From the NCBI GenBank assembly GCA_015680685.1, contig MNCI01014800.1, positions 1 through 64,000 of the forward strand: a stretch of DNA of 64,000 bases, given 5' to 3'. The stretch is from Gnetum montanum (lineage: Eukaryota > Streptophyta > Gnetopsida > Gnetales > Gnetaceae). Positions 22,043 through 32,999 of the stretch are shown piece by piece. The notes beneath the pieces were generated by a model. The model saw nothing but the letters and a program-made list of their open reading frames with translations. It searched no databases and was not told where the DNA came from. A program made the translations under genes and the position numbers. Position 1 is the stretch's first letter. Every line of letters starts with the position of its first letter.

Positions 22043-22997
22043 ATGAAAATAAGATTGCCATTAGTGACGAAAAGCATTCCCCAGAAGCATGGAAGGACTT
22101 CGAGAACTTCGTTGAGAGGAACAGGCTGCAGGAAAGCAAAAACCCACAAGTATACCAGATCCTCAGTCAGATCACTCTATGTACCAATCCTGCTAGCAGC
22201 CCTCAAAGCCACAGCGAACAAGGGCATCCAGGTGTATTTCTTATCTCTGTCACAGTAGATATATAAGGGATTCAACCTTTACTTTTATCGAAGCAAGTAT
22301 GGAGTAATCGTAGCTTTCATTTCTTTTTCATGCGGTAACATTTTTGTTGGTACTGATCGGCTTCTTGCTAGAATATTTACATCTGGGTTTAGGTTTTTTT
22401 TTTCTTCTTTTCCCCCCTCGGATTTAGATAATTACCCTTGGAGCGCCAATCTAGGCTAAATATTTCTAGGTTATTTAGAATATTGTCTACTGATTACTGC
22501 TGGATTTATATCTTAAACGGCAACAAAAGTATTTGAAATAGCAAATAAGAAAATCTTAGTACAGTCTCAGAAATACTGTTGTTTTCTGCAGAGTAAGGGA
22601 ACGAGAGATAAAGCTGCGATTGATCATGTAGAAGTAACAGTCATGGGTGGGCACTATCATATCAGAGTTCTGACAACAAGAGAAGGATGCCCACTCTCCT
22701 GTTATATTGAGTTGTTGGTAACTGAAGGCATCCAGGTGCTTCATGTTACAACTTGCATAAGCCAAGATAGAATCTTCCATACTCTGATTGTAGAGGTAAA
22801 TACTAAATTGTTACTGGAACAAGAAAATTATTTTATTCAGCATCACTGTTATCTCATGGTTTCTTGGCTGTTTTGGTTGTGGAGATCAGAGTGACGGGAT
22901 GAGAGCACATGATCCCAGGGGACTCCAAAAAAGACTCTGCACAATGGCTTCTAACTCTTCCATGAAACGAATGCAGCAGAAAATATTTACATACTGA
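22043..22997 (+). CDS. Small protein with ACT-like domain resembling plant bHLH C-termini (copy C, 3 exons, 166 aa)
   Basis: Exons 22043-22231 (63 codons), 22592-22795 (68 codons) and 22890-22997 (35 codons plus stop). Introns are 360 and 94 bases, GT-AG, phase 0, at the same places as in copy A. Exon 2 has exactly the same length as in A, and 40 of 68 residues are identical by hand count, including GHY, GCPLS, EG.xVLH and QDRIFHTLIVE. Exon 1 ends LLAALKATANKGIQ against LLAALKASVNKRIR in A. Exon 3 reads LQKRLCTMASNSSMK. Keeping three open exons through this much divergence argues for selection. A longer frame starting at 21994 overlaps exon 1 but does not meet the acceptor in phase. Function is inferred only from the ACT-like pattern; no DNA-binding region was seen. 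Confidence 0.6.
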
Positions 22998-25445
22998 AAA
23001 TGAAAAGACAGAATCAGGTTAAAAAGGAAATTGTAGGTGATGTCCTGTTCTCTGGCAATGACTTCTTTCAAATGCCTAAGTTCGTTCCTTTTTTAATGGG
23101 TTAGATATCATGAACAAAATAAGGTCAGCTATGATTTTGATTCAATCAGAAATGTCAAACATCATATTATACTTCCGTCCTACAACCTAAATTCCGTTTA
23201 TGCCTGTAGACTGTTCATGCTTACTATTGCTAGATTTTTGCAAGATCTATTTGACAAGCAAGAGATTATTCAAATGTGAGCGTGACTTGGTTGCCGATTT
23301 TGCAATATTTTCCGTAACGATTAGGGCAGAGAATTTTGTGAATTTAAAGTTTGTTTTCACAAGAAACTGCTGATAAGTTTTCATCCCCAAAAGAACATGT
23401 TAAATTTGTAGTAAGTACTCAGGATTACGTGATGGTACATCAGTGGTTACGTTGATTGTCAAGGAAATTTTGCTTTAACAGACCGAATATTCTGGAATGT
23501 CCAGATAACTAGGCCAACGCTGAGATGAACTTAATGAAATCTGAGATCAGATTTAAAAAATCAAAATTGCATCTACGTTAGGAAAGGAATGTATGGCAAA
23601 TCATGAATAATAAATATTGAAAAATGGTAAATAATTATGAAATAAGAATAAATAGATATGCACCTGTTCTCGAAATGGACAGCACTGCTAAATTGCCTAA
23701 ATATTCCTCATGCAAAAAATGAATGAAGTTGCCCGAGATCGTTAAAATTTAAAAGGCACGCCAAAAGCCAAGATCCCCTCTCTATTATCTCATGACCTGG
23801 AGTCATGTACTTCAATTTAAATTACGTCATCCTCTTCTTATTTTATCTAAGCCAAGCTAACTTCATAAAGTAGGGAAATGAATTGACGATAAGTTTCTAT
23901 AGCTACAAGCCACATACTTTAGGTAAGTCAATTATACCTTAAATACTTAATCATCTAATAGTTCTAATAAATAAGAGGGATTTCAATGATACCTAATCTA
24001 AGCATCCCACTTCATTTAAGAGCATGCTTATGTGCCTGACTCATATCTATTAATGCCAAATCCTCAACAAAGTGCATTATAAAGTTAACCACTGCAACCT
24101 TAAGCTTTACAATTTATGCTAATGTAGTTATTGGGGGAAGGCCTACTTTACCTTCGTGTAAGTGAAAAGCCATTCCATTGAATCACGTTGCACTTTTCAA
24201 TGCTTTGGGTTCATCTTAAACAATCCAACTCAAGGTTTTCCATGTAAGGTTGATAGAGGTTTTTCTATTTTCCTTATTCACCCTTGTATTTTTAAAGAAT
24301 AGAATATAGGAAATTATTTTGCAACTTCTCTAAGCCTTTGATTTTGACAAATGAGGTAGCAAGTCCTCATTGCTATTCAAGTAAGTTTTCTTTTGAATAT
24401 GACCAATGCTTGGGATTAACTCATTCTTAGAAGAAAATTTTATTCAAATATTGATAATATCAATTGCCATCCTTTTCTTTTTCAGAACAACAAAATAAAA
24501 TCCTTAAAAAGAAAATTATATTAACATATACATCAATCACAAGAGCAAATAATGGTTGATTACTTATGTAAATGTATATGTCTGAGATAAGTAATTGTTA
24601 AATATTTTATTATATAACATTGAGAACACAATATTTTAAGGACATCAAATAGAGTTTAATTTAGTAATAAATATTGCTAGGATGTTCTATATAGATTTGC
24701 TTATTCAAGCCTAAAAGGAATCTTATAACTAAATATATGTTAAATTTGTAAGTAGTTATACTATATTAAGCCAATGAGAGAGTGACATAGTATGTAGGCT
24801 TGTTACTTTACATGGAACTAACAGTTTGCAAGTTTGAATTGTGCTTAAGGTACCTTTATATTAGTTTTGGTGTTCTAGGTTCTAGTAAACTATCATGGTG
24901 GCTAAATGGCACAAGGTAAGATGTGGGTTTGAGCCTAGGCACCACTTGAAAGAGGTTAGGCTTTTACTCATCTACCACTCTCTCACAAGACACTACCTTA
25001 GCAAGATGAGCATTGAGCCTATGGGTGATTTTTTTTATTAGTTTTGGGGGATGTTAGAACTTAAAATAATTTGAATATAAGCACAACCTAAGAGATATAC
25101 CTAACATGATACTTTAAAAGAATTATAGAAGAATATATTGATACCAATGCCTAAGTGTTACTTGAAATAGCAACCTCTTCCCTCCAACTAATAGTATGTC
25201 TTCTATATTAATATCAATAACTTCACTCAACTATTCATTGCCACTTAGTTGACGACCTATGGTAGCAACATTTTATCAATTATTATTTGTACCACATATA
25301 GGTTGTATTTTGTTTTATTTTATTTTCCTTTTTTCCTTTGTAGAATATTTTGAATCATACTAAATTTAGCATGAATTAAAATTGATTTCTCAAGGATTAT
25401 AAATAGAATAAATAACTTGCATTTTATTTTTCTATAAACTTTATT
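22998..25445. other. Spacer with scattered SINE-like heads
   Basis: Mostly unassigned. Near 24898-24945 there is a tRNA-like pair: 'tggctaaatggcacaagg' as a possible A box and 'gtgggtttgagcctaggc' as a B box. It is followed by 'aggcttttactcatctaccactctctcacaag'. It may be a second kind of SINE, but only one copy is visible here. Confidence 0.3.
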
Positions 25446-26450
25446 TGTTGATGCATTAATTTTGGATGTAGCAACACCAAGGAAAAAAAAAACTCATTTG
25501 AGGAGACTATTACCTAGGGTGCCCTTTGTATAGGTACTTAAACTTGAAAATAGTCTGAGCTAGAGAGGGCCATGCGATGTTCAAAAAAAAAAAGGTAATT
25601 AAACTGAAAAATTAGGGAATTTGAATAGGATAACTATATTGAACTTCAAAACTTCATGAAAATATAGTAGGTAACTAGAAAAGTTAAACTTTTCTTGGTC
25701 CCTATTGCTATCGTTGGTTCATGCTATCTCATAGCCGTAGATGTTGTCGTAACTACCAGGAAAGGGAGAGAAAGAGAGAGATGCTATTGCTATCCACTTT
25801 GCATGTTGCAGACACGTTGTTTGTAGCCTCTATTTCTTGGTGTACACACCATTTTATCTACCATGTGTGTTGTCGGAGAGAGGAGAGGCTGGACCCCTAC
25901 ACTGCCACTTGGAGTGCATGCTTGCTACTATCTGCGGTTGCCTATTGCTATCTATCATAGATGCACCTACCGTAGGTGCTTCTGTTCATGCACCAACTAT
26001 TTTTGGTGGCAAAAAACCTAGGAAGGTTACTTGCTATAGCTTCACCATCACCAAGAGAGGCCAATTTCCATAGTAAATGCCATGGGCTTGAGTCAAGGAC
26101 CAACGTGCCATATGCCTAGTCTGTTGTGCATGTGCATTACCTTCATCGCTGGAGAGAAAAATAGAACCTCAAAAGATCTATTTCTTTTGACATGAAACTA
26201 ACACTACTAACATCTTCACCACTTGTAATTAGAAGAGAGGCTACTAACTATCATTCCCACAGTTGCTATGGGTACTACCAATGTAGCTAACTCACATACT
26301 AGTGATGTTCACATCAATAGTATTGAATAACTATTATTTTGTCTTGTGGTTAGCATAAATGTGTTATAAATAATTTTCTTGTTACTTATTTGCTATTTTT
26401 TTCTAGGCTTCTTTGATGACCTAAGTCTCATAAAGAAAGCTAAGTATACT
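25446..26450 (+). mobile_element. Second copy of the TGTTGATGCA-type repeat
   Basis: Starts TGTTGATGCATTAATTTTGGATGTAGCAACA, matching 6791-6821 apart from a few changes that spoil the inverted repeat. As in the first copy, about 240 AT-rich bases lead to a 'cttggtccctattgct' block and a GAGA-rich, GC-richer stretch (25740-26160). The right limit is uncertain. Open frames at 25721-26073 are overlapping and without known motifs. Confidence 0.35.
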
Positions 26451-27136
26451 AGCTAAACTAGCTTTGGTGAAAAGAACCTTACATACAAGGATGAACTATA
26501 AAAGTCTTATTTTATTTTTTATTAAAGGGATAAACAATCTTAATCATCCTTAGATTTGATTTTTTAACATTTCCCTCACTTTCAAATTAATATTTATCTT
26601 TCTTCCTTAACTTATGTTTGACATTAAATTATATATTTTTTGGAGGGAACTAGGGAAGGGAAGGAATGTTTTAAAGGAAAGGGGATTTCAAAATTAAAGG
26701 AAGAGGAGGGGTATTGGATCCCCAAAAATATATGCTTTCAAAATTAAAAATTTGATTATATATCCTCATATAGTGAAAATGATACTTTGGAAAAAAAGGT
26801 AGAACTTAGCTTACTTGAAACACGATCCAAATTAATAGCAAATGAGTATATTATAAAAGATCATTTCAATAATCAAAATAATGTTAAAAACTTGGAAAGA
26901 TATATTGAAACTATTTTGTTATATATTTAATATATATACCTAAAATTTGCATGATGAGAGGGATAACTAATTCTATGTTTGGTACTAAATCTTGTGCTAC
27001 AAAATATTTTGAATTTTCATGGATTGTTGTTTCCATACATATTCCTGTGGCCTTTCCAATTTTATTCCTTGTACATTGCAATAAGAATACAAATATAGAA
27101 TCTATAGATTAGTTGAAGAAAATATGCTAGTATTAT

Positions 27137-27395
27137 GGATGAAATATTAGTTAGCTCTTCTTGGAATGTTATGTATGAAATATTATTTAGCGTTACAAAT
27201 AAAGTCTCCTTCTAGCACTATGTATAGAATATTATTTGGCATTACTAAGAAGTATTATTATTTTACCTCTCCTTGGAATGTTATGGATGAAATATTATTT
27301 AGCGTTACCAATAAACTCTTCCTCTAGCATTATGAAAAGAATATTATTTGGCATTACCCATAAGTTCTCCTTTTAGCATTATGACTAGTGTTACA
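27137..27395. repeat. Degenerate tandem repeat, about five units of roughly 50 bases
   Basis: Units share 'atg(a)aa(g)aatattatttagcgttac.aataaa.tct.ccttctagcattatg' with substitutions and one insertion; alternate units resemble each other more (tttagcgttac against tttggcattac), suggesting a higher-order dimer. No coding frame. Confidence 0.75.
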
Positions 27396-27528
27396 AAAAT
27401 AATTTTTTATCCCCACAAAAAACTTAGCAATTCACTAATATCAAAGTAACTTAACTTAATGGTAAAATAGTACTAACCATAAGATCAACAAATATTATTA
27501 ATTATAAAATAAATATGTAATTATTAAG

Positions 27529-28381
27529 TGATCAGTCATGAATTTGCTGACATTTGTGATAACGCACCCTTGATAATGCACCCATGATATTGCACCCGTG
27601 ATATCATAGTTGACTCGATATCGCGTATGCGATATTGCAGCCTATCTCCTCATCTATAAATAAGAGGTAGACAGATCATCAGGGGAAGTCAGTCTTTTTA
27701 GAGTTAGTTTTGATTTTAGTTTTCATTTTCTCTCTCAACCCTTTTTCTCTCTGTGTGTGCCTGCAGTGTGGTGATTGTAATTGTATGGCATCCTTTATTC
27801 GAGTGTGACATACTTGGACATGCACATGACCGGCAATAAAGATCAAGATTACTTCATCATTGCAACATTTAATTTAATTAATTATTTAATTGTTATTTAC
27901 TACTTTTCTAGTTAATATCTTCTCACCCTTATCTCATGTTAAAACGTGGAATGAGTACGACTTGATTACGAGCATTTAAGTGTGACTACTTGGTAACCTA
28001 GTAGTGTACCTAGGATCTACGTTTGGTAATCCCAGTGGTAGTTGTGCATAAAGTCCAAGATGTGTACGGATAATCAAGTAATGGATGCTTATTGCACCTA
28101 GGCTAGTTTAGATTCTCTCATCCTCTCTCTCCTAGATTAGTGAATATTACTTTCTATTGCCTTGAGGAGTAGTGTTTGATTAGAAACCACATCATACACC
28201 TCACTCTGGACTAAACCATACGTGACAAAGCTAATACTAGTCTAGGTGGGAAGACAACAAACTACAACCTAAGGCTAACTATCTAGATGCCACAACTAGT
28301 TCCTATGCAGAGTTCAACTGGATCGCACGTGTAACGCTCATATTCGTATGGTTGAGTGTAGGGGTACCTCACCACTCATCA
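27529..28381 (+). repeat. Solo LTR of the TGATGAGT superfamily
   Basis: Runs from TGATCAGTCATG to ACCACTCATCA (853 bases) and is flanked by TTAAG on the left and CTAAG on the right, a 4-of-5 target-site duplication. No primer site or purine tract adjoins it, so it is best read as a solo LTR from recombination. A TATA-like 'ctataaataaga' lies at about 27653, preceded by clustered GATATC/GATATT palindromes (27583-27640). The distal part carries the family block 'gtatggttgagtgtaggggtacc'. Confidence 0.85.
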
Positions 28382-28764
28382 CTAAGGAACAAATTTATGA
28401 TTCATGTTGATTAAGGGCTTATGACTTACATCTTAGAGGTCACATGGTTAATCTAAGCATTTTATGTCATTGAGATATGCAATATAGTGTCAAACGGTTA
28501 AGGAGATGGTAGTGTGAAAAATAATAGTTGAAACTAAACTACTCCAGTTGCTATAGCTGAAAAATGTTAATGATAAATTACTCCAATACATCAAAACAAT
28601 TAAATTTAGATATCTATGTCCTCTTTCATTCAACATGCAGGTTGACATGAGTTTTAAAAATACTTTGTTCTTAGCTGTGAAGTCATGTATGAATGTACAG
28701 AAAGGCAATGAAGTAATAATAATTTTAAAAAATAGAATAGAAAAGAAAGAGAAAAATTTACGTG

Positions 28765-29215
28765 AATCTAGAGCCTGGAAATTCAAACCACTTAATTTTT
28801 TCTTTTCCTTTTCAAATACGGTAGTCAAAACTGGTTACGTAGATGCCATCATTCAACAATTCTATTTTTAATATTTGGCTTCACTGACCAACACACAGAC
28901 TTGTTTCCATGCTTGGTGGTCGTGAAACCATAAATTCCAGGAAAAGGCAAAAAGTTTAAAGCTTTTATTTAATAAGTTTTGATGATGATTTCAAGATCAT
29001 GGGGTGTACTAAATTGAAAAAGTATGTGACAGGAGTCACCCCATCCACTGCAATAATGGTTTTTTATTTGATGCTTTTACTTAAAAGAGTTAACTNTTGC
29101 AATAATGGTTTTTTATTTGATGCTTTTACTTAAAAGAGTTAACTTTGATGGAAAGAAAAGACAGGTTTCTATTTTCTAGAGACAATAGTGTAGAAAAGTT
29201 ACTGTATCTTTCAAT
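28765..29215 (+). pseudogene. Fourth, truncated unit of the ACT-like gene family (upstream region only)
   Basis: Carries the upstream blocks in the same order as A and C: 'tctagagcctggaaatt', 'ttacgtagatgcc', 'tatttttaatatttggct', 'ggaaaaggcaaaaagtttaaagc', 'ttttgatgatgattt', 'gaaaagacaggtt' and 'tagagacaatagtgtag'. The sequence then passes into retrotransposon gag at about 29250, before the expected exon 1. An N at 29096 with a 45-base duplication lies inside. Confidence 0.65.
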
Positions 29216-29249
29216 GGTAGCAACTTTTCCTTTGTGGTTATAAATGTTT

Positions 29250-31027
29250 TATTCATAGTCTCTTTTCTTCTTCATTTCCTTGCCCTTGTTAAGTGCTTGT
29301 TCAATCTTTTCTTCAATAATCTCTAGGGCTATAGCAAAATTTTCATCCACTAAATCCCAAACTTTCTTTACCTTAGTTGCTATATCATTGACTAATTTTT
29401 GAATAGGTAGAGTCTTTTTCTAGATAAGATTTTTTAATGTTTCATCCTCTTTCTTGTCACATATTCACATGACTCTCTTTCAAATTAATGGATCTTTGTT
29501 ATATTGTTAAGCTCATTTCCTCTTTCTTAGCTCACCTTCCTCCTTCGCCATTCGATTGACTAGTCTTTGGATTTGATGGGCAGTCATTTTTGACAATGTG
29601 CCTTGGGTGTAAACCATAAGAGTCTCTTTGGTTTTGCTTCATAGCCCATCTACAATGTGCTTAAGCTATTCCCTTGGTGAAAACCCATGGCTTGGGAATT
29701 TGTGCAACAATGAATAGTATCTACCCATTATTGCATCAAGGGTCTCATAAGTCCCTTACATCCATCCCTAGATTTGTTTCCTTAAATTAGATACTCGTGA
29801 ATAATTTTGGTGTTTATCATTGAAGAGTTTGAGCATATTACTCTAGTGTATGATTGATTAAGGTTCCAATAACCTGTACTAGCTCTTTGCCTCCTTCACA
29901 AGTGTTCTTGGAAATAGCTTTAATTTCTACCAATCACTTTCAATATTTTAGAGGGTGTAAGCATCATGGAAAGTTTGAAGGTGATGTTGTGGATCAACAT
30001 TATAGCCACCTTCAAATCTTGTCATGTTGTTCATGAGTAGCCATTTGATTTAGCTATTTCTCACATGCCTAGTTGGTATATTGAAAGCTTTCTAAATATT
30101 TATCATGTTTTGGGTTGTCATGAGGGGTTCATTATCATGGTTGAGTTTATATGCTCTATTGTAGTGGTGACCCCTTCTATGCTTATACCTTTCTTGATCC
30201 TCTTTTCAATCCCTTCATCTCCTTTGTTAATATTCTTCATCTTTTATATCAGAGTGTTTTGAATATTGATCATAATGATCATAAGTCCTCCTTTCTTCCC
30301 TATCATAGTCTCAGTATTTGTGGCATCTTCTATCAAATTCCACCAACGATTGTGATGAGGCAGATGAGGTAGTAGGAAAATGATGCCAACTTGTTCTCCT
30401 TTCATGACTCTTGTATGCTTCTTTATAGGATTTGGTAGGAACCCCTGGCCTTGAGTTCCACTTATAATTTAAGTCAGTAGCCTCCCCCTTAGGTGTCTCT
30501 ACTAGAGTGGAATTAAGTTGGGCTTTGATAGGTTTCTCAAGTCTAATGATAGGTGTTCTTGAAGGCTCCTCATGGTTTTTGTAGAGTTTCTTTGAAATAA
30601 ATGCATTAGCATTAAGTTCTTCTAAGACAAAAAAAGTGTTGACCTACTTACCTTTGCTATGTACATGTTTGATCTCCATGGTAGCATCTCTTTTCATCTA
30701 CTCCTTTGTGGATTCATAGGGTCTTCTCATGTGCTAAGTCACATGATACCCTTCCTGGATTTGGTCTAATTGCATTCCCCTTAAGGTAGTTTAGAGCATG
30801 CTAAGTGTTGCACATTTTGGAGGCAGGACTATGTTTCCTTGCATGTCCCTCCACCTCATTTAATTGTCCTAATGAAAGATGAAAGTCAAGTTTGGATGAT
30901 AATGATCAGTGTGAGCACAAGTGATTCTTGTTTGCATTGGCATCCCCCATTCTTCTTCATCAATGATTCTAGTGTTTATTTTTCTTGTCTCCTTGGTAGG
31001 TGGTGATGTATCTTTGTTTGAGGCCAT
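29250..31027 (-). pseudogene. Decayed gag of a - strand LTR element (element E5)
   Basis: ATG at 31027 (MASNKDTSPPTKETRKINTR), about 125 bases inside the primer site. Downstream, past many stops, the - strand near 29560-29830 reads LRKQI...G..Y.LL....., DGL..KTKETL and QGTL, paralleling LRKQIQEWK...LERYYALLNNYLG...DGLRNETKETLGMYAQGQL at 37543-37878. It is therefore gag of the same family. The 3' half of the element and its 3' LTR are missing; the break joins the truncated gene unit. Confidence 0.65.
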
Positions 31028-31150
31028 GTTTGTGACTTAAGATGTTGGTTAAGTGTGTATAACTTATTTGGGGTTATTAAAAAGATTAAGATTTTGACTT
31101 TGGGTTTTTGATACAATGAACTTTGGAAAATCAACTACTAAGCATAAATT

Positions 31151-31175
31151 GACTTATCCTCAACAAAAATGCCAA
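31151..31175 (-). other. Primer-binding site of element E5
   Basis: On the - strand, TTGGCATTTTTGTTGAGGATAAG follows the LTR end directly. It is a decayed form of the site at 38400-38417 (TTGGTGTCGTTGTTGGGG), which is complementary to a tRNA-Asp-like 3' end. Confidence 0.6.
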
Positions 31176-32086
31176 TGATGAGTGGTGAAGTAGTCCAAAA
31201 TCCAACCATTGAAGCTATGAGTATATGTGTGTAGCCTAGTCAAATTATATGGATAAGGAAATGTAATTATGTTAGTAATTTTTTTTGAGTTTGTGATCAT
31301 TGTCTTCCCACATGAGCTAGTAAAATCAATGTATATGGTTTAACTCATGATGAGCTATATGATAACTATTGTTGCTTTGGCCATTTTACTCCTAGTAAAC
31401 ATGAGGTAAATGAATGTGGTTTATAAGTCTATGTAAACAACAAATGAATCTAGTCTAGCCTAGGTGATGGACATCTATTCTTGACTCTTTGCAAACATCT
31501 TAGACTTATGTAATCATTACTAGGATGACCAAGTATCTCACTATTGGGTGAACCAAGCAATAATACTATTGGGTTACCAAATGATCAAACTTTTCACTTG
31601 GCATTAGTCGTATTCATTCTTCTTAATAATAGTTAAAGTAAAGTTCATGGAAAAGAAAATAGTAACTAAGAAAACAACAATCAATAGACTAAGTGAAAAT
31701 AATAAACTTTTATTCTAGGTAAACAATAAAAACTAAGTGCATGTTAAAATGGTAAAAATTAATCTTAATCTTTATTTCCATTCACACTTGTGTTCAAGTA
31801 CAATATGCTCAAATAAAAACTCTACATAATCACTCAACACCACACTGTGAGCATACACTATTAAGTGCTAATTACTAAAATTAACAAAATAGACTAATAA
31901 AGGTTCGCTAAGGTGAAATGAAAATTGTTGTTGGACCATGTACCTAAGTGTCATATTTATAGGCCTACACATGTTTGCAAATTGGATATCTAACATTGTA
32001 GCTTGTGCCCCAATATTGAGGATCCAATATTGCGGCTCTAGTATCAGATACTCGATATTGTAGCTGATAAAAAATGCAACTTATCA
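31176..32086 (-). repeat. 5' LTR of element E5 (TGATGAGT superfamily)
   Basis: On the + strand it runs from TGATGAGTGGTG to ACTTATCA (911 bases). It contains the block complementary to the distal end of other family LTRs and, near 32000-32065, clustered GATATT/GATACT palindromes in the U3 position. Its inner end carries the primer site. Confidence 0.8.
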
Positions 32087-32389
32087 ATCTTAATAACTAG
32101 AGTAATAAATAGAAGTTGATTGGAGCATTTGCTTAATAACTAAAGCTCTGCCAACAAGGATGAGCTTTTTCTTTCCTCTTAACAAGCTTCTATTTAATTT
32201 TATTAATCACATAATTTCACAAAATAGTAAGATTAATCTGAAAAGAAAAATATATTTCTAAAATTTTGAAGATAAAACTTTTTTCAAGATTTTTCAAGGC
32301 TTTAGAGTAACCCACTTATCAATATTGTTATTATAATAAAAAATAATTTTTTAACAATTGATCCAAAAGACAAATAACATGCAATTATG

Positions 32390-32996
32390 ATATGTTGTAG
32401 AGAATTGTTAATCATTAGAAAAAGAATCATCTACAAAGTGCATGTTAAGAAATTTGGTATCTTGACCATCAATTGAAATTCACTTAATGATATACCTTTA
32501 TCAATTATAATGTAGAATATGTGAAAGGAATTTTTGCAGGAATAATAAAAAGATAGGGAGTTCAAGGAAAACCTTGATGAATTCATCATTGAAGAGAAAA
32601 GGAGAAACTTAATTCAAAATTAGTAGTAACTTTAACATTAGCATCAATGAGCAAGGTAAAAATAAGATAAATGAAATAATTACCAAATTCCAATTTATAG
32701 AGAGAGGTAAAGCACATATAAGATAAATAAAATAATTACCAATCCTAATTTATGGAGACAAAATGATAAATTTCCGTTCAATCCTGTCATAAGCTTTAAC
32801 ATAATATAACTTAATAAAAGTAATGTCTTGGTTACTATTAGAAGCCCATTTCATTCCCTCCCAAATTGCAATAACATTATTTAAGATATGTCACCCTTTA
32901 ATAACACTAGTCTCCTAAGGTCTAATGATATCTTCAATAATATTTTGAATTTGGCAAGTCATCAATTTAGATAAAATTTTATAAGTATTATTAGGA
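32390..32996 (-). pseudogene. LINE (non-LTR) reverse-transcriptase fragment
   Basis: The - strand reads NTYKILSKLMTCQIQ near 32950, corresponding to the LINE block 'YKI.tKvla.RLk..l', then VKAYDRIERKFI near 32790-32830 (the A-box FEKAYDRVEW) and MHFVDDSF near 32430 (the C-box FADDT). Frameshifts lie between them. The fragment begins abruptly at about 32996 beside another retroelement ORF. No poly(A) end was found. Confidence 0.7.
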
Positions 32997-32999
32997 TAG

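Noticed and set aside
21994-22266. 90-codon open frame overlapping exon 1 of copy C (with a counterpart at 18476-18748)
   Set aside because: In copy A the same frame has a stop, and its phase does not fit the acceptor before exon 2. The other frame fits both A and C with phase 0 introns and a shared ATG.
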